In this document: positions 10,094 through 18,882 of the stretch, in pieces
Position numbering within the stretch: position 1 is the stretch's first letter
Layout of the letters: each line of letters begins with the position of its first letter
Assembly (NCBI RefSeq): GCF_923868895.1
Contig: NZ_OV350343.1
Coordinates: 3,100,001-3,164,000, forward strand
Direction of reading: 5' to 3'
Source: Halomonas sp. TD01
Lineage (GTDB): Bacteria; Pseudomonadota; Gammaproteobacteria; Pseudomonadales; Halomonadaceae
Length of the DNA: 64,000 nt
The notes under the pieces: model-generated
Seen by the model: only the letters and a program-made list of their open reading frames with translations
The model's database searches: none
What the model was told of the DNA's origin: nothing
Position numbers and translations under genes: made by a program

Positions 10094-10100
10094 AGAGGTA
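10094..10100. promoter_or_regulatory. single NarL heptamer near narX start
   Basis: AGAGGTA is a perfect half-site (AKRRGTA) 23 bp upstream of narX. A 6/7 match (TACCTCC, 10161-10167) lies further off. A lone heptamer occurs often by chance, so this is tentative. Confidence 0.3.
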
Positions 10101-10249
10101 AGGGAGTGTGGCACTGTCTGCATTTCGATACGAGGGCTATTCCTTTGTGGTTAGCCGACCTACCTCCGATGCTTTTTGACCTACACCCGGTATTTACCGA
10201 CAATTCTGGCATGTCTTCCGATGTCTTTATACCTTCGCTGGGAAACGCC

Positions 10250-10819
10250 ATGCCATCGTCTGTGCCGCCTCCCACGTTGGAGACATCAATAGAACCAGTC
10301 AATGGTTATCAGTTGCTGGTAGCTATGCTGCTAATGCCGCTGGCCAGCGCTATAGCGGTGGCTAGCTGGACACTTTATGCCTTGCTCGCAAAACAACCAC
10401 TCTATGTGCTGCTACCGTTGAGTAGCGGAGTACTGCTGGCATGGCCGGCTTGGTGTATCGCAAGGCGAGGCGACACCTGCCGCTTGATACAGGGGTTATT
10501 GCTGGGGCTAGCGTTGGCGCTGGTTGGGTTTGGGATGGCAAGCCAACCATGGGAGTTTCTACTAGCGGGCGTTGGGCTAGGTTTAGGAGGCGCGGTGATT
10601 ACCACTGGCATTGCCCATGCGAAAGGCTGGATGCCTAGTCATTGGGCGCGTCTTTGTGCCGCCCTTTGTCTGGCTTTAGCGGTTGGCGTAGGGCTCTCTC
10701 TGAGGATGGTACCCCTGGTCGTCCAAGCCTATGGTTGGCGCGCAGCGCCACTTAGCCTGTTGATCCCTTTGTTTATGGTAATGCTGCTGCTGTGGCTTTT
10801 CGCAGAGTCACCCGAGTAA
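10250..10819 (+). CDS. six-helix half-MFS membrane protein next to narXL
   Basis: About 189 residues with six predicted membrane helices and little else; it resembles one half of a major facilitator transporter rather than a full carrier. The start is uncertain: in-frame starts exist at 10070, 10211 and 10250. I prefer 10250 because it has a GGGAAA-like site and leaves room for the narX promoter. It is divergent from narX and followed by two small genes. It may be a remnant of a third NarK-like carrier or a free-standing half-transporter. Function unknown. Confidence 0.55.
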   Translation: MPSSVPPPTLETSIEPVNGYQLLVAMLLMPLASAIAVASWTLYALLAKQPLYVLLPLSSGVLLAWPAWCIARRGDTCRLIQGLLLGLALALVGFGMASQPWEFLLAGVGLGLGGAVITTGIAHAKGWMPSHWARLCAALCLALAVGVGLSLRMVPLVVQAYGWRAAPLSLLIPLFMVMLLLWLFAESPE

Positions 10820-10896
10820 CACCACCTATTACTCTCAACTACTCGTTCTTCATTTTTGTCTACTGATTCTTAACTACTAGCGATAAGGCCCATTTT

Positions 10897-11319
10897 ATGA
10901 CCACAGTTGTTATGACCACCGGTTTTATGACTATAGCCACGTTTGCCGATTTACTGCAGGAGGCGCGTAAACAACCTAAGCCTCAGCGTCTTCTGTTTGT
11001 ATTCGTTCGCGCAGAGCTGCCTGATTTCCCTGATGCTGACCAGCGTCGTCGCTTCGAACAGGGTGAAGGAGGAGTGTTGGTGCCTGTGGTTTGCGTAGAT
11101 AAGTCGACGGAGGAATTGACCAGTATGGCGGCGTTGGTCGATGAGTCTCGCCGTACCGAGATCGAATGGGATCTAGTTTTCACTGCTGCCATGGATGACC
11201 CAAAAGATGACGCCGAGGTTGAACGGCAGCTCCAGCGTATGATGGAGTCGCTGCAAATGGGTAATATCACCGCCTATCTTGTCTTCGATCATCACGGCGA
11301 TGCGGTTAACGTTGGCTAG
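10897..11319 (+). CDS. conserved small cytosolic protein of unknown function
   Basis: 140 residues, acidic and soluble. Related proteins in beta- and gammaproteobacteria begin near MTIATFADLL and share the block QRLLFVFVRAELPD, a CVDK motif and a C-terminal AYLVFDHHG. They are often mislabelled as ribonucleotide reductase subunit alpha; I see no such catalytic motif. The first ATG (10897) has an AAGG eight bases upstream; an alternative start is 10927. It is followed after 11 bp by a SirB2-like gene, a pairing that recurs near nitrate and NO genes. Confidence 0.75.
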   Translation: MTTVVMTTGFMTIATFADLLQEARKQPKPQRLLFVFVRAELPDFPDADQRRRFEQGEGGVLVPVVCVDKSTEELTSMAALVDESRRTEIEWDLVFTAAMDDPKDDAEVERQLQRMMESLQMGNITAYLVFDHHGDAVNVG

Positions 11320-11330
11320 GGACGGTTACC

Positions 11331-11717
11331 ATGGAGCACTATTTTCTCATCAAACACCTTCACATGACGGCCGCTGCGCTGAGCATCACACTCTTCGTAG
11401 TGCGCGCCTGGTGGTCAGCACAGGAAAGCCAGCGACTCAACGCCCGTTGGGTCAAGGTTTTGCCTCACCTCATCGATACGGCTCTGTTGGGGCTGGGGGT
11501 GACTTTGATGGTGTTGCTTTCCGTTTGGCCCTGGCAGCTTCCTTGGCTTGGCGCCAAGTTACTGGCGCTGCTGGCCTATATCGGTATTGGTACCATTGCG
11601 ATTAAACGTGGGGCCACGCCAGCGGTGCGCGCCTTGGCAGCGGTAGTGGCAGTGGCCATCTTTGCCTATATGGTGGGGGCTGCTGTTCATCACAGCCCTT
11701 TATCCTGGTTGGCCTGA
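11331..11717 (+). CDS. SirB2-family small membrane protein
   Basis: 128 residues with four hydrophobic segments and the family opening YFLIKHLHMTAAALS with its conserved histidine. SirB2 proteins are integral membrane proteins whose biochemical role is not settled. It forms a short operon with the preceding gene and is convergent with hmp. Confidence 0.8.
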   Translation: MEHYFLIKHLHMTAAALSITLFVVRAWWSAQESQRLNARWVKVLPHLIDTALLGLGVTLMVLLSVWPWQLPWLGAKLLALLAYIGIGTIAIKRGATPAVRALAAVVAVAIFAYMVGAAVHHSPLSWLA

Positions 11718-11762
11718 GAGGCTTGGTTCTTATCTCGAAATGATAACCCTAACTGAGCATTA

Positions 11763-12935
11763 TTAAGCTGCGCCGAGCGGGCGTGAAGGACCAAAGTGCT
11801 CGAAGTGTCGGCGATCCTCGTCGACACCCAGTTCAGACAAAGCGCTGTTAATCGCCGTCATAAACCCTTGGGGGCCGACGAAATAGCAGCGTGCCTTGAG
11901 GCCAGGCAAGTAGTGAGCTAATAAGCTGCGGTCGATACGACCAATATGCTCGGCTTCGTTGCCGCGTTCATGAATGCGGACAGCCTGAAGGTGTTGAGGA
12001 TACTCGCTCTGCAGCGCCTCTAGTTCACCTTTGAAGGCCTGATGCTCAGCATCCAAGGCAGCGTGTAGATAGGTGACTTGCCGCCCAAGGGACAAAGCAT
12101 GGCGTGCCATGGGGAGTAGAGGTGTTTGACCAACGCCGCCACTGGCAAGCAGTAGGGGCTCGTCACCCTCAACCAAGGTAAGGTCACCCGCTGGTGGTAA
12201 CAGTTCCAGGGTGTCGCCTGGTTGTAAGACATCATGGAAATGGCGGCTGACTTGGCCCTGTTCTTCGCGTTTGATCGAGATTCGGTAGCTTCGACCGTTC
12301 GGTGTGTCCGAAAGGCTGTAATGCCGATAGACCAGTTCGCCGTTAATGGTCAAACGTACGCCGATATATTGACCTGGCTCATGGTCAGCCACGCGCTCCC
12401 CATCCTCGGGCTCAAGAATAAAAGAGCGAATTAAAGCACTTTCCTGCTGGGTGCTGGCAATCTTGAAACGGCGTGTACCCCGCCAGCCGCCCGGGCGCTG
12501 CTCAAACTCACGATAACGCTGGTCTTCGAGGTCGATGAGAAGGGCGGCGAGTTCGTTATACAGAGCGCCCCAGGCATCGGCTATTTCTGGTGTCACGGCA
12601 TCACCGAGCACTTCGCCAATGGCGGCTAGCAGACACTCACCGACAATAGGGTACTGCTCAGGAAGAATGCCTAACGAGACGTGTTTGCTGACCACAACAT
12701 CAAGGGTTGCGCGCGCTTGAGCAGGGTTGCTGCGCAATTGAACATAGGCCAACACGGCGTTGGCGAGAGCACGAGGCTGGCCGCCGCTTTGCTGGTGTAC
12801 CTCATTAAAAAGTGGTTTGACCTCTGGATAGCGGCTAAACATCAGCGGGTAGAAGCGCTGGGTAATCGCATTAAGGTGTTCGGCCACGACGGGAGCGGTC
12901 GCGTTGATTAGTGTTTCTTGCTCATGAGTTAGCAC
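11763..12935 (-). CDS. hmp: flavohemoprotein, nitric oxide dioxygenase
   Basis: 390 residues with the usual Hmp layout: globin domain (about 1-140, proximal-His region VVSKHVSLGI), FAD-binding domain (about 150-255, RHYSLSD motif) and NAD-binding domain (GGVGQTPLLPM, then YFVGPQGFM). It converts NO to nitrate with O2 and NAD(P)H. The start is GTG at 12935, with GAGGGAAA upstream. A perfect NsrR-type palindrome lies 17 bp upstream of the start, so NO should induce it. Confidence 0.95.
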   Translation of the reverse strand: MLTHEQETLINATAPVVAEHLNAITQRFYPLMFSRYPEVKPLFNEVHQQSGGQPRALANAVLAYVQLRSNPAQARATLDVVVSKHVSLGILPEQYPIVGECLLAAIGEVLGDAVTPEIADAWGALYNELAALLIDLEDQRYREFEQRPGGWRGTRRFKIASTQQESALIRSFILEPEDGERVADHEPGQYIGVRLTINGELVYRHYSLSDTPNGRSYRISIKREEQGQVSRHFHDVLQPGDTLELLPPAGDLTLVEGDEPLLLASGGVGQTPLLPMARHALSLGRQVTYLHAALDAEHQAFKGELEALQSEYPQHLQAVRIHERGNEAEHIGRIDRSLLAHYLPGLKARCYFVGPQGFMTAINSALSELGVDEDRRHFEHFGPSRPLGAA

Positions 12936-12951
12936 TGTTTTTCCCTCGCCA

Positions 12952-12982
12952 CATTAAGATGCATTCAAAATGCATCTTAATG
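12952..12982. promoter_or_regulatory. NsrR-type operator at hmp
   Basis: CATTAAGATGCATT and AATGCATCTTAATG flank a 3-nt centre: 14-bp perfect arms matching the gammaproteobacterial NsrR consensus (AAGATGYATTT-type). It lies in the hmp/nnrS divergent region. Confidence 0.9.
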
Positions 12983-13007
12983 ATATGGGTCTACAAAAGC
13001 TAGCCAT

Positions 13008-13030
13008 AAGATGTATTTTTGATGCATGTC
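13008..13030. promoter_or_regulatory. second, weaker NsrR-type site facing nnrS
   Basis: The left half is AAGATGTATT and the right half GATGCATGTC; the left half is a full consensus match and the right half has several mismatches. It lies 64 bp before nnrS. Two sites of unequal strength would let hmp and nnrS respond at different NO levels. Confidence 0.7.
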
Positions 13031-13093
13031 ATGGTCTTTGTGGATGGCTAGGCGCACACTCATATTTCCAAGTAAATTAGTCGGGATTACGCC

Positions 13094-14305
13094 ATGCCAA
13101 CGACCACCTCATCCCAACCTGCTTCTAAGCTTGAGCATTTACCTTTAATGCGCCTGGCTTTCAGGCCTTTCTTTCTGCTGGCCGCGCTGTTTAGTGTGGT
13201 GTCCCTCTTGGTGTGGTTGGCCTTCTGGCACGGCACTATTTTGCTGCGACCTTATGGCGGTCTGGTGTTCTGGCATCAGCATGAAATGTTGTTTGGCTTT
13301 GCCGCGGCGGTGGTAGCGGGGTTTTTACTAACCGCTGTGCGTAACTGGACAGGATTGCCGAGTTTAAACGGAGGGCCGCTACTGGGTCTGGTGGTGCTAT
13401 GGCTATTAGGTAGGGTGCTGATGGCTTTCCCCATGGGGCTGCCGGAGTGGATGCTGCTGACGGTTGAACTTGCATTTCTGCCAGTAGTTGCCGTGGTTAT
13501 GGCGCGTCTCGTTATCACCGCAAAGCGTTGGCGCAACTTGATCTTTGTACCTGTGCTGTTGCTGTTTGCCATTGCTAATCTGGCGATGCACTTAGGAGTC
13601 ATGCAAGGTGATGCCGACCTGATCCGCCAAGCTGCCTACTTAGCCGTGCTGTTAATTACACTGATGATGACAGTCATTGGCGGGCGTGTTATTGCCATGT
13701 TTACCGCCAATCGTTTGAGCCGCACCAAGCCTGAACCTATTCCTTTACTCGAAGGGGTGACGCTGGCTAGCACGGCTGGCGTAGTCATGCTGCAGCTGGT
13801 TGTCTTACTGGGAGTTGCCATGCCTGCTTCATTAATGGCGGGGATGATGTTCTTAGCGGCGTTGGCTAATAGTGTTCGCATGGCGCGCTGGGGTGGGGTG
13901 CACAGTTGGCGCGAACCTTTACTTTGGGGGCTCCACGGTAGCTACGCCTGCATTCCGCTAGGACTAATCATGTGGGGCTTGGCACTTATGGGGCTGATGC
14001 GCGTTGAACTTGCCGTGCACGCTCTGACCATTGGCGGCATGGGCACCATGATGCTAGCCATGATGGCCAGGGTTTCGCTAGGTCATACGGGCCGCCCCAT
14101 ACGCACATTGCCTGGTATTGGTGTAGCACTGGGCTTAATGCTAATAGCCGCCTTAGTGCGCTCACCCGTTTTGGTGTTATTTCCCCAGATCACCCACTGG
14201 ACTTACACGCTGAGCATCATCTTCTGGTGCTTGGCCTATGCAATATTCCTCATGCACTACACGTTGCCGTTGATGCAGGCGCGAGTCGATGGGCAGGATG
14301 GCTAG
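13094..14305 (+). CDS. nnrS: NnrS family heme/copper membrane protein
   Basis: 403 residues with about 12 membrane helices and the NnrS features RPFFLLAALF near the N-terminus, WHQHEMLFGF with histidines, and HALTIGGMGTMMLAMMARVSLGHTGR. NnrS proteins protect cells from nitrosative stress. It is divergent from hmp, shares the NsrR region, and is convergent with nsrR 6 bp further on. Confidence 0.93.
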   Translation: MPTTTSSQPASKLEHLPLMRLAFRPFFLLAALFSVVSLLVWLAFWHGTILLRPYGGLVFWHQHEMLFGFAAAVVAGFLLTAVRNWTGLPSLNGGPLLGLVVLWLLGRVLMAFPMGLPEWMLLTVELAFLPVVAVVMARLVITAKRWRNLIFVPVLLLFAIANLAMHLGVMQGDADLIRQAAYLAVLLITLMMTVIGGRVIAMFTANRLSRTKPEPIPLLEGVTLASTAGVVMLQLVVLLGVAMPASLMAGMMFLAALANSVRMARWGGVHSWREPLLWGLHGSYACIPLGLIMWGLALMGLMRVELAVHALTIGGMGTMMLAMMARVSLGHTGRPIRTLPGIGVALGLMLIAALVRSPVLVLFPQITHWTYTLSIIFWCLAYAIFLMHYTLPLMQARVDGQDG

Positions 14306-14311
14306 TGTGTG

Positions 14312-14758
14312 CTAAGCGCTGACGGTAGGAATGCGCATAAGCTGCGCCAGTTGAGATTGTTGATTGCCTAGTAGGTCGGCCAACGTATAGTGGTCCAGCA
14401 CACCTATAAATGCTGACAGTGCATCATTAAGAATCGGTTGAAGGCGACATGCAGGCGTAATGATGCAGGCATTGTCGCTATGAAAGCACTCCACCAACGC
14501 CATGTCATGCTCCATCTCGCGTACTAGCTCCCCTAACCCAATGGTGGCGGGGTCCCGTGTCAGCAGTAAGCCGCCATTCTTGCCACGAATGGCGGTAACG
14601 TAGTTCTTTTGACTTAGCTCTTGAACAATTTTCATCAAATGATTGCGTGAGATATTAAAGGTTTCGGCAATCTCGTGAATGGTAGAGCGCTCCTCTCCCT
14701 TGGTAGCAAGAAAGATCAATACGCGTATCGAATAATCAGTGAATCGGGTGAGGTGCAT
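14312..14758 (-). CDS. nsrR: NO-sensing Rrf2-family repressor NsrR
   Basis: 148 residues with an N-terminal winged helix (MHLTRFTDYSIRVLIFLA) and three Fe-S ligand cysteines, in VEC, NAC and PACRL (spacing C-x6-C-x5-C, residues about 90-105), as in NsrR. The ATG at 14758 fits the conserved N-terminus; the ten extra codons upstream are not typical. It should repress hmp and nnrS until NO damages its cluster. Confidence 0.93.
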   Translation of the reverse strand: MHLTRFTDYSIRVLIFLATKGEERSTIHEIAETFNISRNHLMKIVQELSQKNYVTAIRGKNGGLLLTRDPATIGLGELVREMEHDMALVECFHSDNACIITPACRLQPILNDALSAFIGVLDHYTLADLLGNQQSQLAQLMRIPTVSA

Positions 14759-15069
14759 GGAGTGCGTTTTGCTCCGAGAGTAATCCAACTATAAAAAGCA
14801 TGTTGTATGAATGTTCAGTGAGTTGCAATGTAAACGTAGTTGAAGGCCTGTGAGCATATTCCGCTCCGCTACAGCTAGCATTCAAGCACGGTGTAATTTC
14901 AACAGCGCCAACCGTCTATTCCTTTACGTTGGCCGCTCTATCACCTTGGGGGTAGATAGGGTGTATATGGAGGTAATCACGCAGTAATTCCCTTGTCGAT
15001 CACGCAGAATCCACTCCATGGAGCCCGCCTAGCGGGTACGCAAATTTCCGAGGAGCCTGGAGATCGACC
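14759..15069. promoter_or_regulatory. nsrR/narG divergent intergenic region
   Basis: 311 bp without a gene. Near 14948-14975 there are imperfect NarL-like heptamers on the minus strand (GGGGGTA at 14948-14954 and GGAGGTA at 14969-14975, 6/7 matches). A small hairpin (CCCGC-CTA-GCGGG, 15024-15036) precedes the narG ribosome site GGAG at 15059-15062. I could not find a convincing FNR/ANR box, though nitrate-reductase operons normally have one. Confidence 0.4.
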
Positions 15070-18000
15070 ATGAGTCACTTCATAGATCGGCTGAATTTCT
15101 TTCGCAAGTCCCGCGAACCTTTTGCCAATGAACACGGCGAACTACGTAGCGAATCCCGTCAATGGGAAGATAGTTATCGTGCCCGCTGGCAGCACGATAA
15201 AGTGGTGCGTTCCACCCACGGGGTGAACTGCACCGGCTCCTGTAGCTGGAAGATCTACGTCAAGAACGGCTTAGTTACCTGGGAAACCCAGCAGACAGAT
15301 TACCCCCGTACCCGCCCCGACCTGCCCAACCATGAGCCGCGTGGTTGCCCGCGCGGTGCCAGCTACTCCTGGTACCTGTACAGCGCCAACCGTCTCAAGT
15401 ATCCGTTGGTTCGCAAGCCGCTGCTGGCACTATGGCGCGAAGCGCTGAAGGCTAACCCAGATCCGGTAGATGCCTGGGCGTCGATTGTTGAAGACCCTGC
15501 CAAGACCAAACAGTACAAGCGTGCCCGCGGCATGGGCGGCTTCGTTCGCGGTAACTGGGATGAGCTCAACGAGCTGGTCGCTGCCTCTAACGTTTACACC
15601 GCTAAGCAGTATGGCCCCGACCGGATCATTGGCTTTTCGCCGATTCCTGCCATGTCGATGGTCAGCTACGCCGCAGGTAGCCGCTACCTGTCGCTGATTG
15701 GCGGCGTCTGCATGAGCTTCTACGACTGGTATTGTGACTTGCCGCCGGCCTCGCCAATGACCTGGGGTGAGCAGACTGACGTTCCCGAGTCCGCTGATTG
15801 GTACAACTCCGGCTACATTATCGCTTGGGGGTCCAACGTGCCCCAGACGCGTACCCCGGATGCCCACTTCTTTACCGAAGTACGTTACAAGGGCACCAAA
15901 ACGGTTTCGATCACTCCGGATTATGCCGAAGTTTCCAAACTGACCGACGAGTGGCTGTCCGCCAAGCAGGGTACCGATGCCGCCCTGGCGATGGCCATGG
16001 GCCATGTCATTCTCAAAGAGTTCCATCTTGAGAACCCCAGCGCCTATTTCACCGACTATGTGCGCCGCTATACCGACATGCCGTTTCTGGTGGAACTGGA
16101 AGCGCGTGAAGATGGCAGCTTCGCACCGGGTCGCCAGCTGCGTGCCAGTGATTTTGATGCTGCCCTGGGCCAGGAAAACAATCCCGAGTGGAAAACCGTT
16201 GCCTGGGACGAAACCCGTGACCAGTTGGTGGTGCCGCGCGGCTCCATCGGTTTCCGCTGGGGCGAAACTGGCGACGAAGTGGGCAAGTGGAACCTGGAAT
16301 CGCTGGACGCCGCCGGCACCGAGATCAAGCCGTTGCTAAGTTTGGTCAATCACCACGATAGCGTCGCGCGCGTTGCGTTTCCTTACTTTGGTGGTATCGA
16401 ACACGAACACTTTGAGCACGTCAAAGGAGCTGGCGTCGGTGCTGCTGACGACCTGCTGTTCCACAACCTGCCCGCCAAACGTTTGAAGAGAGCCGATGGC
16501 AGCGACATGCTGGCGGTCACCGTTTTTGATCTGATGTGTGCCAACTACGGTATCGACCGTGGCTTTGTCGGCGACGGCGAAGATGATGGCGCGACCTCGT
16601 TTGATCAGATCCGCCCCTATACCCCCGCGTGGCAGGAGAAAATCACCGGTGTCCCAGCAGAGCAGTGCACCCGCATTGCTCGAGAGTTTGCTGACAACGC
16701 CCATAAAACCAACGGCCGTAGCATGATCATCGTTGGTGCCGGTATGAACCACTGGTACCACATGGACATGAATTACCGCGGCCTGATTAACATGCTGATC
16801 ATGTGTGGTTGTATCGGCCAGAGCGGTGGCGGCTGGGCCCACTATGTGGGTCAGGAAAAACTGCGTCCGCAGACTGGCTGGACGCCTTTGGCCTTTGGCC
16901 TCGACTGGCAGCGCCCGCCGCGCCATATGAATTCTACTTCCTTCTTCTATAGTCACTCCTCCCAGTGGCGCTACGAGAAGCTCGAGATTAAAGAAATTCT
17001 TTCGCCGTTGGCCAAGGCCGAGGATTACCCCGGTAGCCTGATTGACTTTAACGTGCGTGCTGAGCGCATGGGCTGGCTGCCGTCAGCACCACAACTGGAC
17101 ACTAACCCGCTACGCTTAGCGAAAAAAGCCGAAGCCGCGGGCATGTCCACTGCCGACTATGCGGTTCAGCAGCTCAAGAGCGGTGAGCTGCGCTTTGCCG
17201 CAGAAGACCCGGACGCGCCAGAGAATTTCCCGCGCAATATGTTCATCTGGCGCTCCAACCTGCTGGGTAGTTCCGGTAAGGGCCATGAGTACATGCTCAA
17301 GTACCTGCTGGGTACTCGCCACGGTATTCAGGGTAAAGATCTGGGCGACTTCGGCGGTCAGAAGCCCGAAGAAGTCGTATGGCGTGACGAAGCGCCGGAA
17401 GGCAAGCTCGACCTACTGGTGACGCTGGATTTCCGCATGTCCACCACCTGCCTCTACTCGGATATCGTGCTGCCTACGGCGACCTGGTATGAGAAGGACG
17501 ACCTTAACACTTCTGACATGCACCCCTTTATTCACCCCTTGACTGCCGCCACCGACCCGGCCTGGGAATCGCGCAGCGACTGGGATATTTACAAGGGCAT
17601 TGCCAAGGCGTTTTCCAAGGTTTGTGTAGGCCACCTGGGCGAAGAGACCGACCTGGTCACGCTGCCGATGCAGCACGACTCGCCAGGAGAGTTGGCCCAA
17701 CCGACGGTGATGGATTGGAAGAAAGGCGAATGCGCGCCGATTCCCGGCAAGACCATGCCATCGCTGATTGAGGTCAAGCGCAACTATCCCGAAACCTATG
17801 AGCGCTTCACCTCCGTAGGGCCGCTGCTGGAAAGTATCGGTAACGGCGGCAAGGGCATCGCTTGGAATACCGATGCTGAAGTCGAGCTGCTGGGCAAACT
17901 CAACCATCGCAAGCTGGACGGCCCGCATAAAGGGCGCCCGTTGATCGACAGCGCTATCGATGCCGCCGAGATGATTCTGACCCTGGCACCGGAAACTAAT

Positions 18001-18882
18001 GGCGCCGTGGCAGTAAAAGCGTGGGATGCACTCTCCAAAATTACCGGGCGTGACCATACCCACCTGGCAAGGCCCAAACATGACGAAAAAATCCGCTTCC
18101 GCGATGTCGTCGCTCAGCCGCGCAAGATTATCTCCAGCCCGACCTGGTCCGGCCTTGAGGATGAGCATGTCTCCTATAACGCCGGTTATACCAACGTTCA
18201 CGAGCTGATCCCTTGGCGCACCGTGAGTGGTCGTCAGCAGTTCTATCAGGATCATGCCTGGATGCGCGCTTTCGGTGAAAGCCTGCTGGTCTATCGCCCG
18301 CCCATCGATACCAAGGCGGCCAAAGGCTTCCAGCTTCCCGCCGACAACGGCTTCAAGAGCAAGGCGCTGAACTTCCTCACGCCGCACCAGAAGTGGGGCA
18401 TTCACTCCACTTACTCGGACAACCTGCTGATGTTGACGCTTAACCGAGGCGGCCCGGTGGTGTGGCTCTCCGAGGCGGACGCGGCTGAGATCGATATCGA
18501 GGACAACGACTGGATCGAGGTCTACAACGCCAACGGCTCGATTGCCGCGCGGGCAGTGGTCAGCCAGCGGGTCAAAGCGGGCATGGTGATGATGTACCAC
18601 GCCCAGGAGCGCAACGTGAACGTCCCTGGCTCTGAGGTCACCGGCACGCGGGGCGGTATTCACAACTCGGTCACCCGTGTCTGCCCCAAGCCAACCCATA
18701 TGATCGGCGGCTACGCGCAGCTCTCTTACAGTTTTAATTACTACGGCACCGTCGGCTCAAACCGCGATGAGTTCGTGTTAGTGCGCAAGATGAAACACGT
18801 TGACTGGCTGGATGGTGAAGGCAATGACAGTGTTCAGGAGAACGTGGCTCTCAAGAACAGTGCTCAGGAGGCCGTGAAATGA
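15070..18882 (+). CDS. narG: respiratory nitrate reductase alpha subunit
   Basis: 1270 residues, the normal NarG length. It reduces nitrate to nitrite at a bis-MGD molybdenum site on the cytoplasmic side. The N-terminal FS0 cluster motif has the diagnostic histidine (HGVNCTGSCSWKIYV, residues about 49-63) and the fourth Cys in GCPRGAS. The molybdenum-Asp region YCDLPPASPMTWGEQTD follows near residue 220. It is first in narGHJI, and its TGA overlaps the narH ATG (ATGA). Confidence 0.98.
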   Translation: MSHFIDRLNFFRKSREPFANEHGELRSESRQWEDSYRARWQHDKVVRSTHGVNCTGSCSWKIYVKNGLVTWETQQTDYPRTRPDLPNHEPRGCPRGASYSWYLYSANRLKYPLVRKPLLALWREALKANPDPVDAWASIVEDPAKTKQYKRARGMGGFVRGNWDELNELVAASNVYTAKQYGPDRIIGFSPIPAMSMVSYAAGSRYLSLIGGVCMSFYDWYCDLPPASPMTWGEQTDVPESADWYNSGYIIAWGSNVPQTRTPDAHFFTEVRYKGTKTVSITPDYAEVSKLTDEWLSAKQGTDAALAMAMGHVILKEFHLENPSAYFTDYVRRYTDMPFLVELEAREDGSFAPGRQLRASDFDAALGQENNPEWKTVAWDETRDQLVVPRGSIGFRWGETGDEVGKWNLESLDAAGTEIKPLLSLVNHHDSVARVAFPYFGGIEHEHFEHVKGAGVGAADDLLFHNLPAKRLKRADGSDMLAVTVFDLMCANYGIDRGFVGDGEDDGATSFDQIRPYTPAWQEKITGVPAEQCTRIAREFADNAHKTNGRSMIIVGAGMNHWYHMDMNYRGLINMLIMCGCIGQSGGGWAHYVGQEKLRPQTGWTPLAFGLDWQRPPRHMNSTSFFYSHSSQWRYEKLEIKEILSPLAKAEDYPGSLIDFNVRAERMGWLPSAPQLDTNPLRLAKKAEAAGMSTADYAVQQLKSGELRFAAEDPDAPENFPRNMFIWRSNLLGSSGKGHEYMLKYLLGTRHGIQGKDLGDFGGQKPEEVVWRDEAPEGKLDLLVTLDFRMSTTCLYSDIVLPTATWYEKDDLNTSDMHPFIHPLTAATDPAWESRSDWDIYKGIAKAFSKVCVGHLGEETDLVTLPMQHDSPGELAQPTVMDWKKGECAPIPGKTMPSLIEVKRNYPETYERFTSVGPLLESIGNGGKGIAWNTDAEVELLGKLNHRKLDGPHKGRPLIDSAIDAAEMILTLAPETNGAVAVKAWDALSKITGRDHTHLARPKHDEKIRFRDVVAQPRKIISSPTWSGLEDEHVSYNAGYTNVHELIPWRTVSGRQQFYQDHAWMRAFGESLLVYRPPIDTKAAKGFQLPADNGFKSKALNFLTPHQKWGIHSTYSDNLLMLTLNRGGPVVWLSEADAAEIDIEDNDWIEVYNANGSIAARAVVSQRVKAGMVMMYHAQERNVNVPGSEVTGTRGGIHNSVTRVCPKPTHMIGGYAQLSYSFNYYGTVGSNRDEFVLVRKMKHVDWLDGEGNDSVQENVALKNSAQEAVK

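Noticed and set aside
14948..14975. NarL-like heptamers before narG as a firm regulatory call
   Set aside because: Only 6/7 matches in one orientation and no 7-2-7 pair; kept as a tentative note in the intergenic entry.
15430..16956. Two long antisense frames (15430-16026 and 16336-16956) in narG
   Set aside because: Same reason; the sense frame has all NarG cluster and cofactor motifs without a break.
17413..18699. 428-codon open frame antisense to narG
   Set aside because: It lies wholly within narG, has no recognisable motif, and is a typical product of codon bias on the opposite strand.
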